Origin: DATLXU01 sp035575515
Lineage (GTDB): Bacteria; Acidobacteriota; Blastocatellia; UBA7656
DNA length: 31,557 nucleotides
Assembly: GCA_035575515.1 (NCBI GenBank)
Contig: DATLXU010000097.1
Location: forward strand, 1 to 31,557
Reading direction: 5' to 3'
Under the pieces are notes generated by a model. The model was given only the letters and a program-made list of their open reading frames with translations, was not told where the DNA came from and ran no database searches. Each line of letters opens with the position of its first letter. The first letter of the stretch is position 1. Of the stretch, positions 1 to 7,439 are shown piece by piece. A program made the translations under genes and the position numbers.

Positions 1-1
1 C

Positions 2-196
2 GACGCAAGCTGCATCGAATCGGCTTCGCGCATTCGACATAAGCCCGTCGGTCAAAGCGATGAAGTTGCAAGCGAGAACTGGCTGCCATCGGGTGATGTG
101 ATAATCGGAATCACTGCGGGCGCGTCAACTCCTGATCGTCTTATCGGCGAAGTAATCGAGCGAATCGTGAATTACTGTGTTGATTCTAACTCATAG
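2..196 (+). CDS. ispH: 4-hydroxy-3-methylbut-2-enyl diphosphate reductase (IspH/LytB), C-terminal fragment
   Basis: The window opens inside an open frame that reads 64 codons and stops with TAG at 194-196. Its last third contains IIGITAGASTPDRLIGEVIE, which matches the very conserved IspH C-terminal signature (GVTAGASAP followed by a helix). The upstream part, with an IESA segment and NWLPSGD, fits the region just before it. IspH is a cytoplasmic iron-sulfur enzyme that catalyses the last step of the MEP isoprenoid pathway, making IPP and DMAPP. The iron-sulfur cysteines and the start lie outside the window. The stop region overlaps the convergent radical SAM gene by 6 bases. The family call rests on the C-terminal motif only. 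Confidence 0.75.
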   Translation, partial: DASCIESASRIRHKPVGQSDEVASENWLPSGDVIIGITAGASTPDRLIGEVIERIVNYCVDSNS

Positions 197-1768
197 CAGG
201 CTCGCCATCGCAGGCTCCTGTTTATTTTCCATCTCGATGTGAGCGCTGGTTGATTTCAGATAAGCGTAAGGGTCGTGGTAGATCGCGCCCTTTGGAAGCC
301 ACTCCCACATCGCGCCTAAATCTCTTTGCATTTGATTCAGGTAGAACTCCGGTAATTCCTCAGTTTCTAGCTCAAAGTAGCTGCGCAGCCGCTTGTCTTC
401 ATCAAGCCTGCGGCGCACCTCCGTGTGATACTTGATTCTGCCGAAGCCTTCAGACGAAACCGCGCGAACAAAATTCATCCAGCGAGGTATAGCCCCGCGA
501 TTCGCTCTCAGGCGTTTACCGATGGCTCGCCACGAATAGGTGTAGCTCGTCAATTTGATTACGTTGTCGTAAAACTCAGCCCACGAATAATTCTTGGGCA
601 GAACGTTCATCGCGTGATTGTTGTTGAGAAAATGAAATGGGTGGGGCAGAACCCTTTTCGCGCGCTGATACGAAAGATTGAGCGGAGCGGCCTGCCCGAA
701 AGCCGACAAGAGCGAATATCCGGGAAACGCGCCCGGCGCGAGGTCTACAAATCGCTTCGTCAATTCAAACGGCTCAGGCCCCGCGTCGGAATCTAGTCCG
801 AGAACAAAATTGGTCTGCACATAAGGCACATAGCTCATAATCATATTGACGTGATCGGCCACCTGCCGGACTTTCTCCAGACCGACCACCGAACCCGTTT
901 TTGACTTATTGCCAAGCTCGTACCACGACTCGATCCCCGGCAGCAGCGCCTTGAATCCGTTCCGCTTAAGCCGCTTCAAATGAGTTTCTGAAAGCAGCGA
1001 CAGACTGCTTTCGGCGATAAAATCAATGCCGTCGGGCGGCGCGACTTCTTCTATCGCGTCCATGCAGTCGTTAAATCGCACGCCGAAGTTCGGGTCGTGC
1101 CACGCGACGCGCGGGCGCTTGAACTTGGTCAGCAGGAATCGGAGGTCTTCTTTCATCACATCGAAATCGAGCGGCTGGTAAGCAATCTCAGAGTCAATGC
1201 AGAAGCTGCACGTATAAGGGCAGCCGAGACTGCCGAGCATCGGGACTATCTTTATGATTGGAGCTTTGCGAAGCGTCGGCTCGATGAACTTCCACCGCTC
1301 GCGCACTCCGGGAAGCGCGCGTGGTTGCTGGCGAGCCGCTACGCGAATGCCTTCGGGCCGATGCTCCGAGCAATCCTGCAAAACGTCGCGGATAGTTTCT
1401 CTGTCCGTGAATCCGAGCACATAATCGAAATACTTCTGCGCGTCCTGCGGATAACAGCGAGCGTGCGGACCGCCGATTGCCGTGATTGCGCCGCGCGAGC
1501 GAAACAGGTTGCTCAATGCGTAGGCCAGTTGCGCCGCTTCGGTGAACGAGCCAATGAATACGAGGTCAACGTTGTCGGGCAGCTCTTCAACCAGATTTTC
1601 AAAACCGGTGTAGCAGATGAACGTAACGTCGTGGCCTTCCTGCTCGCACCAGGTGGCGATGACCTGCGGCATGATTGAAACGAGGTTGGCGTTCATTACG
1701 CGGGCGAACAGCGCGCGAGTAGGCCCTTTGCTGACGAGGTCAATAACCCCGATTCGGAGTTTTCGCAT
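191..1768 (-). CDS. B12-binding-domain-type radical SAM protein
   Basis: The 525-residue protein has two parts. Residues 1-135 form an alpha/beta domain resembling the cobalamin-binding domain that precedes many radical SAM enzymes (VDLVFIGSFTEAA, then AIGGPHA). The radical SAM core has the CX3CX2C cluster motif GCPYTCSFC, with cysteines at about 183, 187 and 190. The three cysteines should bind a 4Fe-4S cluster that cleaves SAM. The DXHXXG cobalamin motif is not visible, so B12 use is doubtful although the fold is probably kept. Similar proteins act as methyltransferases or ring-forming enzymes, and no substrate can be named. The start is ATG at 1766-1768 with GGGAG about 7 bases upstream. 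It stands alone on the minus strand, and its stop overlaps the convergent ispH fragment. Confidence 0.85.
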   Translation of the reverse strand: MRKLRIGVIDLVSKGPTRALFARVMNANLVSIMPQVIATWCEQEGHDVTFICYTGFENLVEELPDNVDLVFIGSFTEAAQLAYALSNLFRSRGAITAIGGPHARCYPQDAQKYFDYVLGFTDRETIRDVLQDCSEHRPEGIRVAARQQPRALPGVRERWKFIEPTLRKAPIIKIVPMLGSLGCPYTCSFCIDSEIAYQPLDFDVMKEDLRFLLTKFKRPRVAWHDPNFGVRFNDCMDAIEEVAPPDGIDFIAESSLSLLSETHLKRLKRNGFKALLPGIESWYELGNKSKTGSVVGLEKVRQVADHVNMIMSYVPYVQTNFVLGLDSDAGPEPFELTKRFVDLAPGAFPGYSLLSAFGQAAPLNLSYQRAKRVLPHPFHFLNNNHAMNVLPKNYSWAEFYDNVIKLTSYTYSWRAIGKRLRANRGAIPRWMNFVRAVSSEGFGRIKYHTEVRRRLDEDKRLRSYFELETEELPEFYLNQMQRDLGAMWEWLPKGAIYHDPYAYLKSTSAHIEMENKQEPAMASLL

Positions 1769-1886
1769 CCGGTTTCTCCCTCTTGAAATCGCCCCTGACG
1801 GCGTGGATGAATAGAAGATACAAGTTCGACTATCGGCGCGAACCCGGCTTGATCTTTGCTGATTTGAGAATGCTTAAAACGTGATG

Positions 1887-1913
1887 CCCGCCAAGCATGG
1901 CACAGTTGGCGGG
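1887..1913 (-). terminator. Hairpin downstream of thiO, weak terminator candidate
   Basis: A perfect 8-bp inverted repeat, CCCGCCAA at 1887-1894 and TTGGCGGG at 1906-1913, is separated by 11 bases and lies 64 bases past the thiO stop. Reading the minus strand, only a short T-rich stretch (GTTTTAAG) follows after several bases, so a classical intrinsic terminator is not certain. It could equally be a small intergenic repeat. Confidence 0.35.
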
Positions 1914-1976
1914 AAATTGGAATTGTTCTTTGGCAAATCGCGCAGCTTTTTTATCGGTAATTGCATGGAGCGAATG

Positions 1977-3086
1977 CTAAAGATCGCTGACGGTTCGCTC
2001 AAACCTCTCAACGCCGAAATGCTTCATCTCGTCTGGGATGCGCCCGCTCGTAATATTCCCCGCGATTAATTCTGCTGTCGCAGGCGCGAGCAATATCCCG
2101 TTTCTGAAATGGCCTGTTGCAAGCAAAAGATTATCAACGCCGCTCTGCCCGATTATCGGCAAATGATCCGGCGTGTCGGGCCTCAGTCCAGACCACGACT
2201 CGATTATCTCGAACCGTTCAAACGCAGGAACAAGCTCAATCGCAGCGGCAAGCAATTGATTGACGCCGCCAACCGTCACTGCCTTTTCAAAGCCGACATA
2301 CTCAACCGTTGCGCCGATGAGGATTCGCCCATCGCGGCGCGGAACAATGTAGCACTGCGATGAATGCAGAACGTGATTGATTGCCGCGTTGCCTCTGACG
2401 GCAATCATCTGCCCGCGCGCGGGAGTGATTTCAATGTTCAACCCCAAAGGCGAAAGAAGGCGCGAAGACCAGCAACCCGCAGCGACAACGACCGTTCCGG
2501 CGCGCAGGCGGCGATTCCTGCACACGACTCCGGTCACTCTGCCGCGCTCGGCCACAAGCGCCGTTACCTCTTCGCCTTCGATGACCTCAACGCCCGCCCG
2601 ACGCATCGCAACATCGAGCGCGTCCATCAAGCGACGGTTCTCAACCTGATGATCGCCTGGCACGAAAACGGCTCTGGAAGCCAGTTTCGTGACAGCAGGC
2701 TCCAGCCGCCGCGCTTCATCAACTGTCAATTTCTCAAGCCGAAGCCCCGCATCAATCTGCCACGAGACCCAGTCGCTCTCTCGTTCGCCTTCAATGAAAA
2801 CTGCAAGCGTGCCTTCGTCTCGATATTCTGTGTCTATATCTGTTGCGTCCTTCAATTCTGCGGCAAAGTCTCGCCACATTGCGCGGCTGCGAAGGCAAAG
2901 GTCGAAAAACGGAGTTCGACTCTGCGCGTCAACCTGCGGCGAGAGCATCCCTGCAGCCGCGCGAGACGCCTCGCACCCAGTGCGTCCGCGCTCGATGACT
3001 GCCACTTTCAAACCTGCTTGCGCAAGCCTAAGCGCAATCGCGCTGCCTATCACGCCTCCGCCGACTACTATCACGTCTTTCTGCAT
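1977..3086 (-). CDS. thiO: Glycine oxidase ThiO-like FAD-dependent oxidoreductase
   Basis: The 369-residue protein starts with an FAD-binding Rossmann motif (VIVVGGGVIGSAIALRLA, residues 5-22) followed by the ERG that ends the second strand. It continues with the DAO-family pattern CEASRAAAGMLSPQ, typical of glycine oxidase ThiO. Near the C-terminus, WSGLRPDTPDHLPIIG and ATGHFRNGILLAPATA are the conserved DAO family blocks that close over the flavin. ThiO oxidises glycine to the imine used for the thiamine thiazole ring. Length is normal for the family. The start is ATG at 3084-3086 with AGGA about 9 bases upstream. No other thi gene is visible nearby, so the thiamine role rests on family similarity; another D-amino-acid or sarcosine oxidase is the alternative. 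Confidence 0.85.
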   Translation of the reverse strand: MQKDVIVVGGGVIGSAIALRLAQAGLKVAVIERGRTGCEASRAAAGMLSPQVDAQSRTPFFDLCLRSRAMWRDFAAELKDATDIDTEYRDEGTLAVFIEGERESDWVSWQIDAGLRLEKLTVDEARRLEPAVTKLASRAVFVPGDHQVENRRLMDALDVAMRRAGVEVIEGEEVTALVAERGRVTGVVCRNRRLRAGTVVVAAGCWSSRLLSPLGLNIEITPARGQMIAVRGNAAINHVLHSSQCYIVPRRDGRILIGATVEYVGFEKAVTVGGVNQLLAAAIELVPAFERFEIIESWSGLRPDTPDHLPIIGQSGVDNLLLATGHFRNGILLAPATAELIAGNITSGRIPDEMKHFGVERFERTVSDL

Positions 3087-3165
3087 AGCGAATCATCCTA
3101 GCATTGAACTCAAAGCGCGGAAAAGCAGCCGCGATTCTCCGATCGCCAAAAAAACGCGCAGGCCC

Positions 3166-3197
3166 TTGACTCTGTAGTCGGCTACAGGGTCTATAAT
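3166..3197 (+). promoter_or_regulatory. MerR-type promoter and operator of the copper operon
   Basis: TTGACT (-35, 3166-3171) and a perfect TATAAT (-10, 3192-3197) are separated by 20 bases, the over-long spacer characteristic of promoters activated by MerR proteins through DNA untwisting. The spacer contains the perfect inverted repeat CTGTAG-TCGG-CTACAG at 3172-3187, and one more near-match on each side extends the dyad. Transcription should start around 3204, giving a leader of only some 15 bases before merR. The placement implies autoregulation of the three-gene operon. Confidence 0.88.
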
Positions 3198-3218
3198 TAG
3201 AATGGGAGCGAAAAAGAG

Positions 3219-3713
3219 ATGAGCAGAGCGATTAAAAAATCAGAAGAAAGGGATGCAAAACCGCGCGGCTGGCTGAAGATTGGCGAGGTCTCAAGGCAAA
3301 GTGGCATAGGCATCGAGACGCTGCGCTTTTATGAGCGGCAGGGATTGCTCGGCAGTCCCGGTCGCACGATGAGCGGTTATCGAATGTATGACGCGGACGT
3401 GCTCGACCGGCTTGAGTTCATCAAGCGAGCGCAGGCGCTGGGATTTTCGCTTGCGGAAATTGCCCGAATCATTTCAGAGAAAGAAGCGGGTCAGAATCCC
3501 TGCTCAGAAGTGCGCGAGGTTGTGCGCCGCCGTTTGAATGAGCTCGATGAGCGATTAAAACAGTTGCAACGCTACCGCAGAGAGCTTGCCGCTGTGCTCA
3601 AAGAATGGGACGAGGCGGGCGATGTCGAGGGCCACATCTGCGGGCTGATTGAAGGCTCGAAGGTGCGCCACTCATCACAGGAACACAAGCGATTCAAGAA
3701 AGGGAAGCGATGA
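3219..3713 (+). CDS. MerR-family heavy-metal-responsive transcriptional regulator
   Basis: The 164-residue protein has a winged helix-turn-helix at about residues 18-85 (KIGEVSRQSGIGIETLRFYE, then GYRMYDADVLDRLEFIKRAQ), a long dimerisation helix at about 96-130 and a short metal-loop region. Only two cysteines are present, C95 at the start of the dimerisation helix and C141 in HICGLIE. In mercury and copper sensors, two cysteines flank the metal loop; here the first loop position is occupied by the D131/E132 region. Metal specificity therefore cannot be assigned by motif, although the neighbours suggest copper. An N-terminal extension of about 17 residues and a basic tail are longer than usual. 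Its stop overlaps copA by four bases (ATGA), indicating translational coupling. Confidence 0.92.
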   Translation: MSRAIKKSEERDAKPRGWLKIGEVSRQSGIGIETLRFYERQGLLGSPGRTMSGYRMYDADVLDRLEFIKRAQALGFSLAEIARIISEKEAGQNPCSEVREVVRRRLNELDERLKQLQRYRRELAAVLKEWDEAGDVEGHICGLIEGSKVRHSSQEHKRFKKGKR

Positions 3714-6220
3714 ACAAGCAGATTGATCCCGTTTGCGGCATGACCGTTGTACCGGAATCGGCGGCTGGTCAAAGTGAATTCAATGGAAAGACTTTCTATT
3801 TTTGCTCGCAGGCGTGCAAGCAGAGATTCGACGCGGAGCCTGTTCGCTATACGAATGCAAGCCCGGCGGTCGCGCAGGCATCGCCCGTTGTTCAGCTAAC
3901 GCCGCTGTCAATGGCTCGCCGCGGGCCCGCGGTGGCTGAAACATCAGGCGAGGTAGTAACCCTTCCCGTCACAGGGATGACGTGCGCCGCCTGCGCGCGT
4001 CACATCGAGCAGAAACTCGCGTCATCGCCGGGTGTGCTTCGCGCGGGCGTGAACTTTGCGACCGCGCGCGCGACGGTCGAGTTCGATCCTGCAAAGACAG
4101 ATCGGGACCGTTTGATTGATGCTGTAAAAGAGACCGGCTACGGCGTGCTCGAAATGGCAACCGAAGACGGCGCAAGCGAAGACCGGGAAGCCGAAGCGCG
4201 TGAAGCCGAGTACCGAGAGTTGAAACGAAAATTCTGGCTTGCGGCGCTGCTTTCGATCCCCGTCTTGATAATCGCAATGTCGCACAGGCGATTTGAGCTG
4301 CTGAACTTCTCGTGGGCAAACTGGCTTCAGCTGGCGCTGACGACTCCGGTGGTTTTCTATTCCGGCGGGCAGTTTTATCGCGGAGCGTGGTCGGCATTTC
4401 GCCACAGGCTCGCTGACATGAACACGCTGATAGCGGTCGGCACGGGCGCGGCTTACGTCTATTCGGTCGCGGCTACCGTTGCGCCGGGATTCTTCGCCAA
4501 GATGACTGAGCATGCAGGTATGCCCGGCATGGCTGCGGACGTGCCTGTCTACTTTGAAGCTGCGAGCGTAATCATCGCGCTGATACTTCTTGGGCGAATG
4601 CTCGAATCGCGCGCAAAGGGCAGAACGTCGGAGGCGATAAAGAAATTAATCGGCTTGCAGGCGAAGACCGCGCGTGTTGTCCGCGACGGGAAAGAATCAG
4701 ACATTCCCGTTGAAGAAGTTGTTGTGGGCGATGTGGTAATCGTGCGGCCCGGCGAAAAGATTCCAGTTGACGGAGTTGTATTGAACGGCTCATCTGCAGT
4801 TGATGAATCAATGCTCACGGGTGAAAGCCTCCCTGTTGAAAAACGGGCGGGCGATGAAGTCTTCGGCGGGACAATCAACAAGACAGGCTCGTTCCGCTTC
4901 AAAGCCACGAAGGTCGGTAAAGATACTGTACTTCAGCAGATCGTAAAGATGGTGCGGGATGCGCAAGGCTCAAAGGCCCCGATAGCGCGACTGGCCGATG
5001 CCATCAGCGGCATCTTCACGCCCGTAGTCATCTGCATTGCCATAGCAACGTTTGTCGTGTGGTTCGTAGTCGCGCCCGTTGAGTATCGTCTGGCCTATGC
5101 CTTGCAGACGTTCGTGTCTGTATTGATTATCGCCTGCCCGTGCGCGCTTGGGCTTGCGACCCCGACAGCGATTATGGTCGGCACTGGTCGCGGCGCAGAA
5201 AACGGCATACTGATTAAAGGCGGCGAGAGCCTTGAGCGCGTGCACAAGCTAACGACCATCGTGCTTGATAAGACCGGAACTATTACGAAAGGCGAGCCTG
5301 TGCTCACCGATGTCGTTGCCGCGAACGGGATGAGCGAAAATGAATTGCTGAGGCTCGTAGCATCGGCAGAGCGCGCAAGCGAGCACCCGCTTGGCGAAGC
5401 CGTCGTTCGCGGCGCGAGCGAAAGACAGATTCAGCTTGCTGAAGTCACGGAGTTTAACTCCATCGCAGGTCAAGGCATCGAAGCGCGAGTTGATAATCAT
5501 CAAGTGCTGCTCGGTAACGCGAAGCTGATGAATGAGCGCAAAATCGCGCTCGACGGCTTCGACAGCCGCGCCGCGCAGCTTTCGGCCGACGGCAAGACGC
5601 CGATGTACGTTGCGGTTGATGGGCGCTTCGCGGGGCTTGTCGCGGTCGCAGATCAAATCAAGCCTGAATCGAAAGCGGCCATCAAAGCGATGCAGCAGAT
5701 GGGTCTCGAAGTAGTTATGATAACTGGCGACAACCGCCGCACGGCTGAAGCGGTCGCGCGCGAGGTCGGCATCACGCGCGTGCTCGCAGAAGTCCTCCCG
5801 AATGAGAAAGCCGAAGAGATTAAGCGGCTTCAGCAGGAGAAGAAAATAGTCGGGGCTGTGGGCGACGGAATCAACGACGCTCCGATGCTTGCGCAGGCCG
5901 ATGTCGGCATCGCGATTGGAACCGGAACCGATGTTGCGATTGAAGCGAGCGACATAACGTTAATCAGAGGCGACCTGCACGGCGTCGTTGCGGCTATAAA
6001 GCTCTCGCGCGCGACTGTGCGAACGATCAAGCAGAACCTGTTCTGGGCGTTCATCTACAACGTCATCGGGATTCCGATAGCTGCGGGCGCGCTCTACCCG
6101 CTGACGGGCTGGCTGCTTTCGCCGATCATTGCGAGCGCGGCGATGTCGCTTTCGAGCGTGTCGGTTGTGACGAACAGTTTAAGGCTGAGGCGATTTCGCC
6201 CGGCTCTGGAGGTGAATTGA
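3710..6220 (+). CDS. copA: Copper-translocating P1B-type ATPase with N-terminal YHS and HMA domains
   Basis: The 836-residue inner-membrane pump starts with a YHS/TRASH-like metal domain (C9, C32, C36), followed by an HMA domain with GMTCAAC (C92, C95). The P-type core shows TGES in the actuator (about 370-373), the transmembrane metal motif CPC (476-478), the phosphorylation site DKTGT (D520), the HP pair of the nucleotide domain (about 559-560) and GDGIND in the hinge. CPC with HMA points to Cu(I) export powered by ATP. A Met/His-containing loop (EHAGMPGM, about 267-274) lies before transmembrane helix 4. The start ATG is supported by AAGGGA upstream and the four-base overlap with merR. The fused YHS domain may receive the metal. 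Silver may also be a substrate. Confidence 0.95.
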   Translation: MNKQIDPVCGMTVVPESAAGQSEFNGKTFYFCSQACKQRFDAEPVRYTNASPAVAQASPVVQLTPLSMARRGPAVAETSGEVVTLPVTGMTCAACARHIEQKLASSPGVLRAGVNFATARATVEFDPAKTDRDRLIDAVKETGYGVLEMATEDGASEDREAEAREAEYRELKRKFWLAALLSIPVLIIAMSHRRFELLNFSWANWLQLALTTPVVFYSGGQFYRGAWSAFRHRLADMNTLIAVGTGAAYVYSVAATVAPGFFAKMTEHAGMPGMAADVPVYFEAASVIIALILLGRMLESRAKGRTSEAIKKLIGLQAKTARVVRDGKESDIPVEEVVVGDVVIVRPGEKIPVDGVVLNGSSAVDESMLTGESLPVEKRAGDEVFGGTINKTGSFRFKATKVGKDTVLQQIVKMVRDAQGSKAPIARLADAISGIFTPVVICIAIATFVVWFVVAPVEYRLAYALQTFVSVLIIACPCALGLATPTAIMVGTGRGAENGILIKGGESLERVHKLTTIVLDKTGTITKGEPVLTDVVAANGMSENELLRLVASAERASEHPLGEAVVRGASERQIQLAEVTEFNSIAGQGIEARVDNHQVLLGNAKLMNERKIALDGFDSRAAQLSADGKTPMYVAVDGRFAGLVAVADQIKPESKAAIKAMQQMGLEVVMITGDNRRTAEAVAREVGITRVLAEVLPNEKAEEIKRLQQEKKIVGAVGDGINDAPMLAQADVGIAIGTGTDVAIEASDITLIRGDLHGVVAAIKLSRATVRTIKQNLFWAFIYNVIGIPIAAGALYPLTGWLLSPIIASAAMSLSSVSVVTNSLRLRRFRPALEVN

Positions 6221-6221
6221 G

Positions 6222-6602
6222 ATGGATGCGGCTGAGATAGCAGTGATAATCGGAGGCGTTGCCTCCATCGCGTTTGTGCTGTGGTACTTCTTCGGCGAGC
6301 GCGAAAAGGTTACTGCGCAGGTAAGCGAAAGCGGAGTGCAGGAGATCAACGTGACGGTGAAGGGAGGTTATTCGCCTGACGTGATAGTCGTGCGCAAAGG
6401 GATGCCCGTGCGGTTGAACTTCTATCGTGACGAAACCGCGTCGTGCAGCGAGACGGTTGTGTTTGGCGACTTTGGCATTGCGCGCGACCTGCCTGCGTTT
6501 AAGACCACGCCGATTGAGTTCACGCCTGACAAAACGGGCGAGTTCACTTTCACCTGCGGAATGAATATGCTGCGCGGGAAGCTAATTGTGGAAGCAACCT
6601 GA
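6222..6602 (+). CDS. Membrane-anchored cupredoxin-domain protein
   Basis: This small 126-residue protein has one N-terminal membrane anchor (about residues 5-24, AVIIGGVASIAFVLWYFF) and a cupredoxin-like beta domain (about 40-126). Possible metal ligands are C75 in ETASCSETV and C112/M114/M116 in TCGMNMLRG; no histidine is present, so this is not a classical blue-copper site. It starts one base after the copA stop with GGAGGTG seven bases upstream, so it is the last gene of the copper operon. It probably binds copper at the periplasmic face of the membrane, either passing it on or buffering it. The role is inferred from domain and context. Confidence 0.85.
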   Translation: MDAAEIAVIIGGVASIAFVLWYFFGEREKVTAQVSESGVQEINVTVKGGYSPDVIVVRKGMPVRLNFYRDETASCSETVVFGDFGIARDLPAFKTTPIEFTPDKTGEFTFTCGMNMLRGKLIVEAT

Positions 6603-6653
6603 TTGATGCGTGTTAAAGCGAGCGCAGGTTTCTTGAGGCTGAGAACCAGCGAA

Positions 6654-7017
6654 TCATTCTTCGTCCCTGCGCTCGCCTTCTTTAATCTCTTCGATAGCGA
6701 TTCTCGTTCGCGCGCTGTGGCGAATATGGTAGATTCGCACAACATCTTCGCCCGTCGTTTCGTCGTAAGCTATGCCGAAAAGGATTCTATACGCGCTGCC
6801 TCTCTTGCCGTAAATGAGTTGTCTAATCTCTATTCCTAAATCTGCGCTCTCTGGAGCCGGATGGCAACGGGGTTGGAAAATTTTCGAGGGTGAAAATGTT
6901 TTCTAAAAATCCTTCGTACCATTCGCCGGCGCGAGCAGGCGACCGTTGCTTGATCCAGAAATATGCGTCCTCTGCATCTTGCAGAGCCGATGGCGATATA
7001 TCAACGCGATATGCCAT
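6654..7017 (-). pseudogene. RelE/ParE-family toxin gene with a one-base frameshift
   Basis: The frame starting at ATG 7015-7017 reads MAYRVDISPSALQDAEDAYF and continues to a premature stop after 64 codons. Shortly before that, a different frame continues the family perfectly: CHPAPESADLG, then RQLIYGKRGSAYRILFGI and VVRIYHIRHSARTRI, stopping at 6654. The break maps to the run GGGG at 6869-6872 on the plus strand; removing one G restores a continuous 120-residue ParE-type toxin of normal family size. ParE/RelE toxins poison gyrase or cleave mRNA. Either the toxin is inactivated or this is a homopolymer sequencing error. The gene overlaps the antitoxin by 17 bases. Confidence 0.85.
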
Positions 7018-7288
7018 GTTTGCGCCGAAATTCCTCTAATGCTTTTCTTGCGGGCCGCCCTTCGCCGCGCTCAAATTCATCTATGCCTTTACGTATGGCC
7101 GCTGTCGCCTCAGCGCGTTTAATACGCTCAAGCATGGCTTGATATGATTTGGCATCTTGTACGACTATCTCAGCTTTGCCATTGACAGTAAGCACAAGAG
7201 GGGTTCCCTTCTTTTTGATTCGCTTCAGATAAGCGGCGGTGTTACGTTTGAAGTCTGTAAGCGATTGAATGTCCTTCAAATCTATCAT
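7001..7288 (-). CDS. Phd/YefM-family antitoxin
   Basis: The 95-residue protein starting MIDLKDIQSLTDFKRNTAAY has the Phd/YefM fold pattern: an N-terminal beta/alpha DNA-binding part, then PLVLTVNGKAEIVVQDAKSY and a C-terminal helical, charged tail that would wrap the toxin. The chosen ATG at 7286-7288 has GGGGG about seven bases upstream; a frame-compatible ATG nine codons earlier has no such site. It precedes and overlaps the ParE-type gene by 17 bases, the usual antitoxin-first order. It should neutralise the toxin and repress the operon. Unlike the toxin, its frame is intact. Confidence 0.88.
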   Translation of the reverse strand: MIDLKDIQSLTDFKRNTAAYLKRIKKKGTPLVLTVNGKAEIVVQDAKSYQAMLERIKRAEATAAIRKGIDEFERGEGRPARKALEEFRRKHGISR

Positions 7289-7369
7289 AAATACCCCCGT
7301 AATGAATGCACGCAATCAGATGCTAATTCGATGCGGAACTTTTTACAAGCGGTTCTCTTTGATTCCACC

Positions 7370-7414
7370 TTGACGAATGCCTCGCGCGCCCTCTATCATC
7401 GAACGCTTGTTCGA
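7370..7414 (+). promoter_or_regulatory. Promoter and palindromic operator of the TetR-led operon
   Basis: TTGACG (-35, 7370-7375) and TATCAT (-10, 7394-7399) are separated by 18 bases. The perfect inverted repeat TCGAAC-GCTT-GTTCGA at 7399-7414 overlaps the end of the -10 and the expected transcription start. This is the normal position for a TetR repressor site and suggests that the downstream regulator represses its own operon. The start ATG at 7440 lies 25 bases further on. Confidence 0.72.
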
Positions 7415-7439
7415 AACCTGTTACTCGAGCCATTCGACT

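Noticed and set aside
2364..3101. 245-codon open frame opposite thiO
   Set aside because: It is antisense to a well-supported gene, its protein is rich in Arg, Ala and His with no family motif, and such frames are expected opposite GC-rich codons.
6603..6839. Plus-strand 78-codon frame after the cupredoxin gene
   Set aside because: It is the antisense of the frameshifted toxin's C-terminal half, whose minus-strand reading matches the ParE family.
7377..7439. Longer TetR start
   Set aside because: The codons lie upstream of the -10 box and over the operator, so they would not be translated from the proposed transcript.
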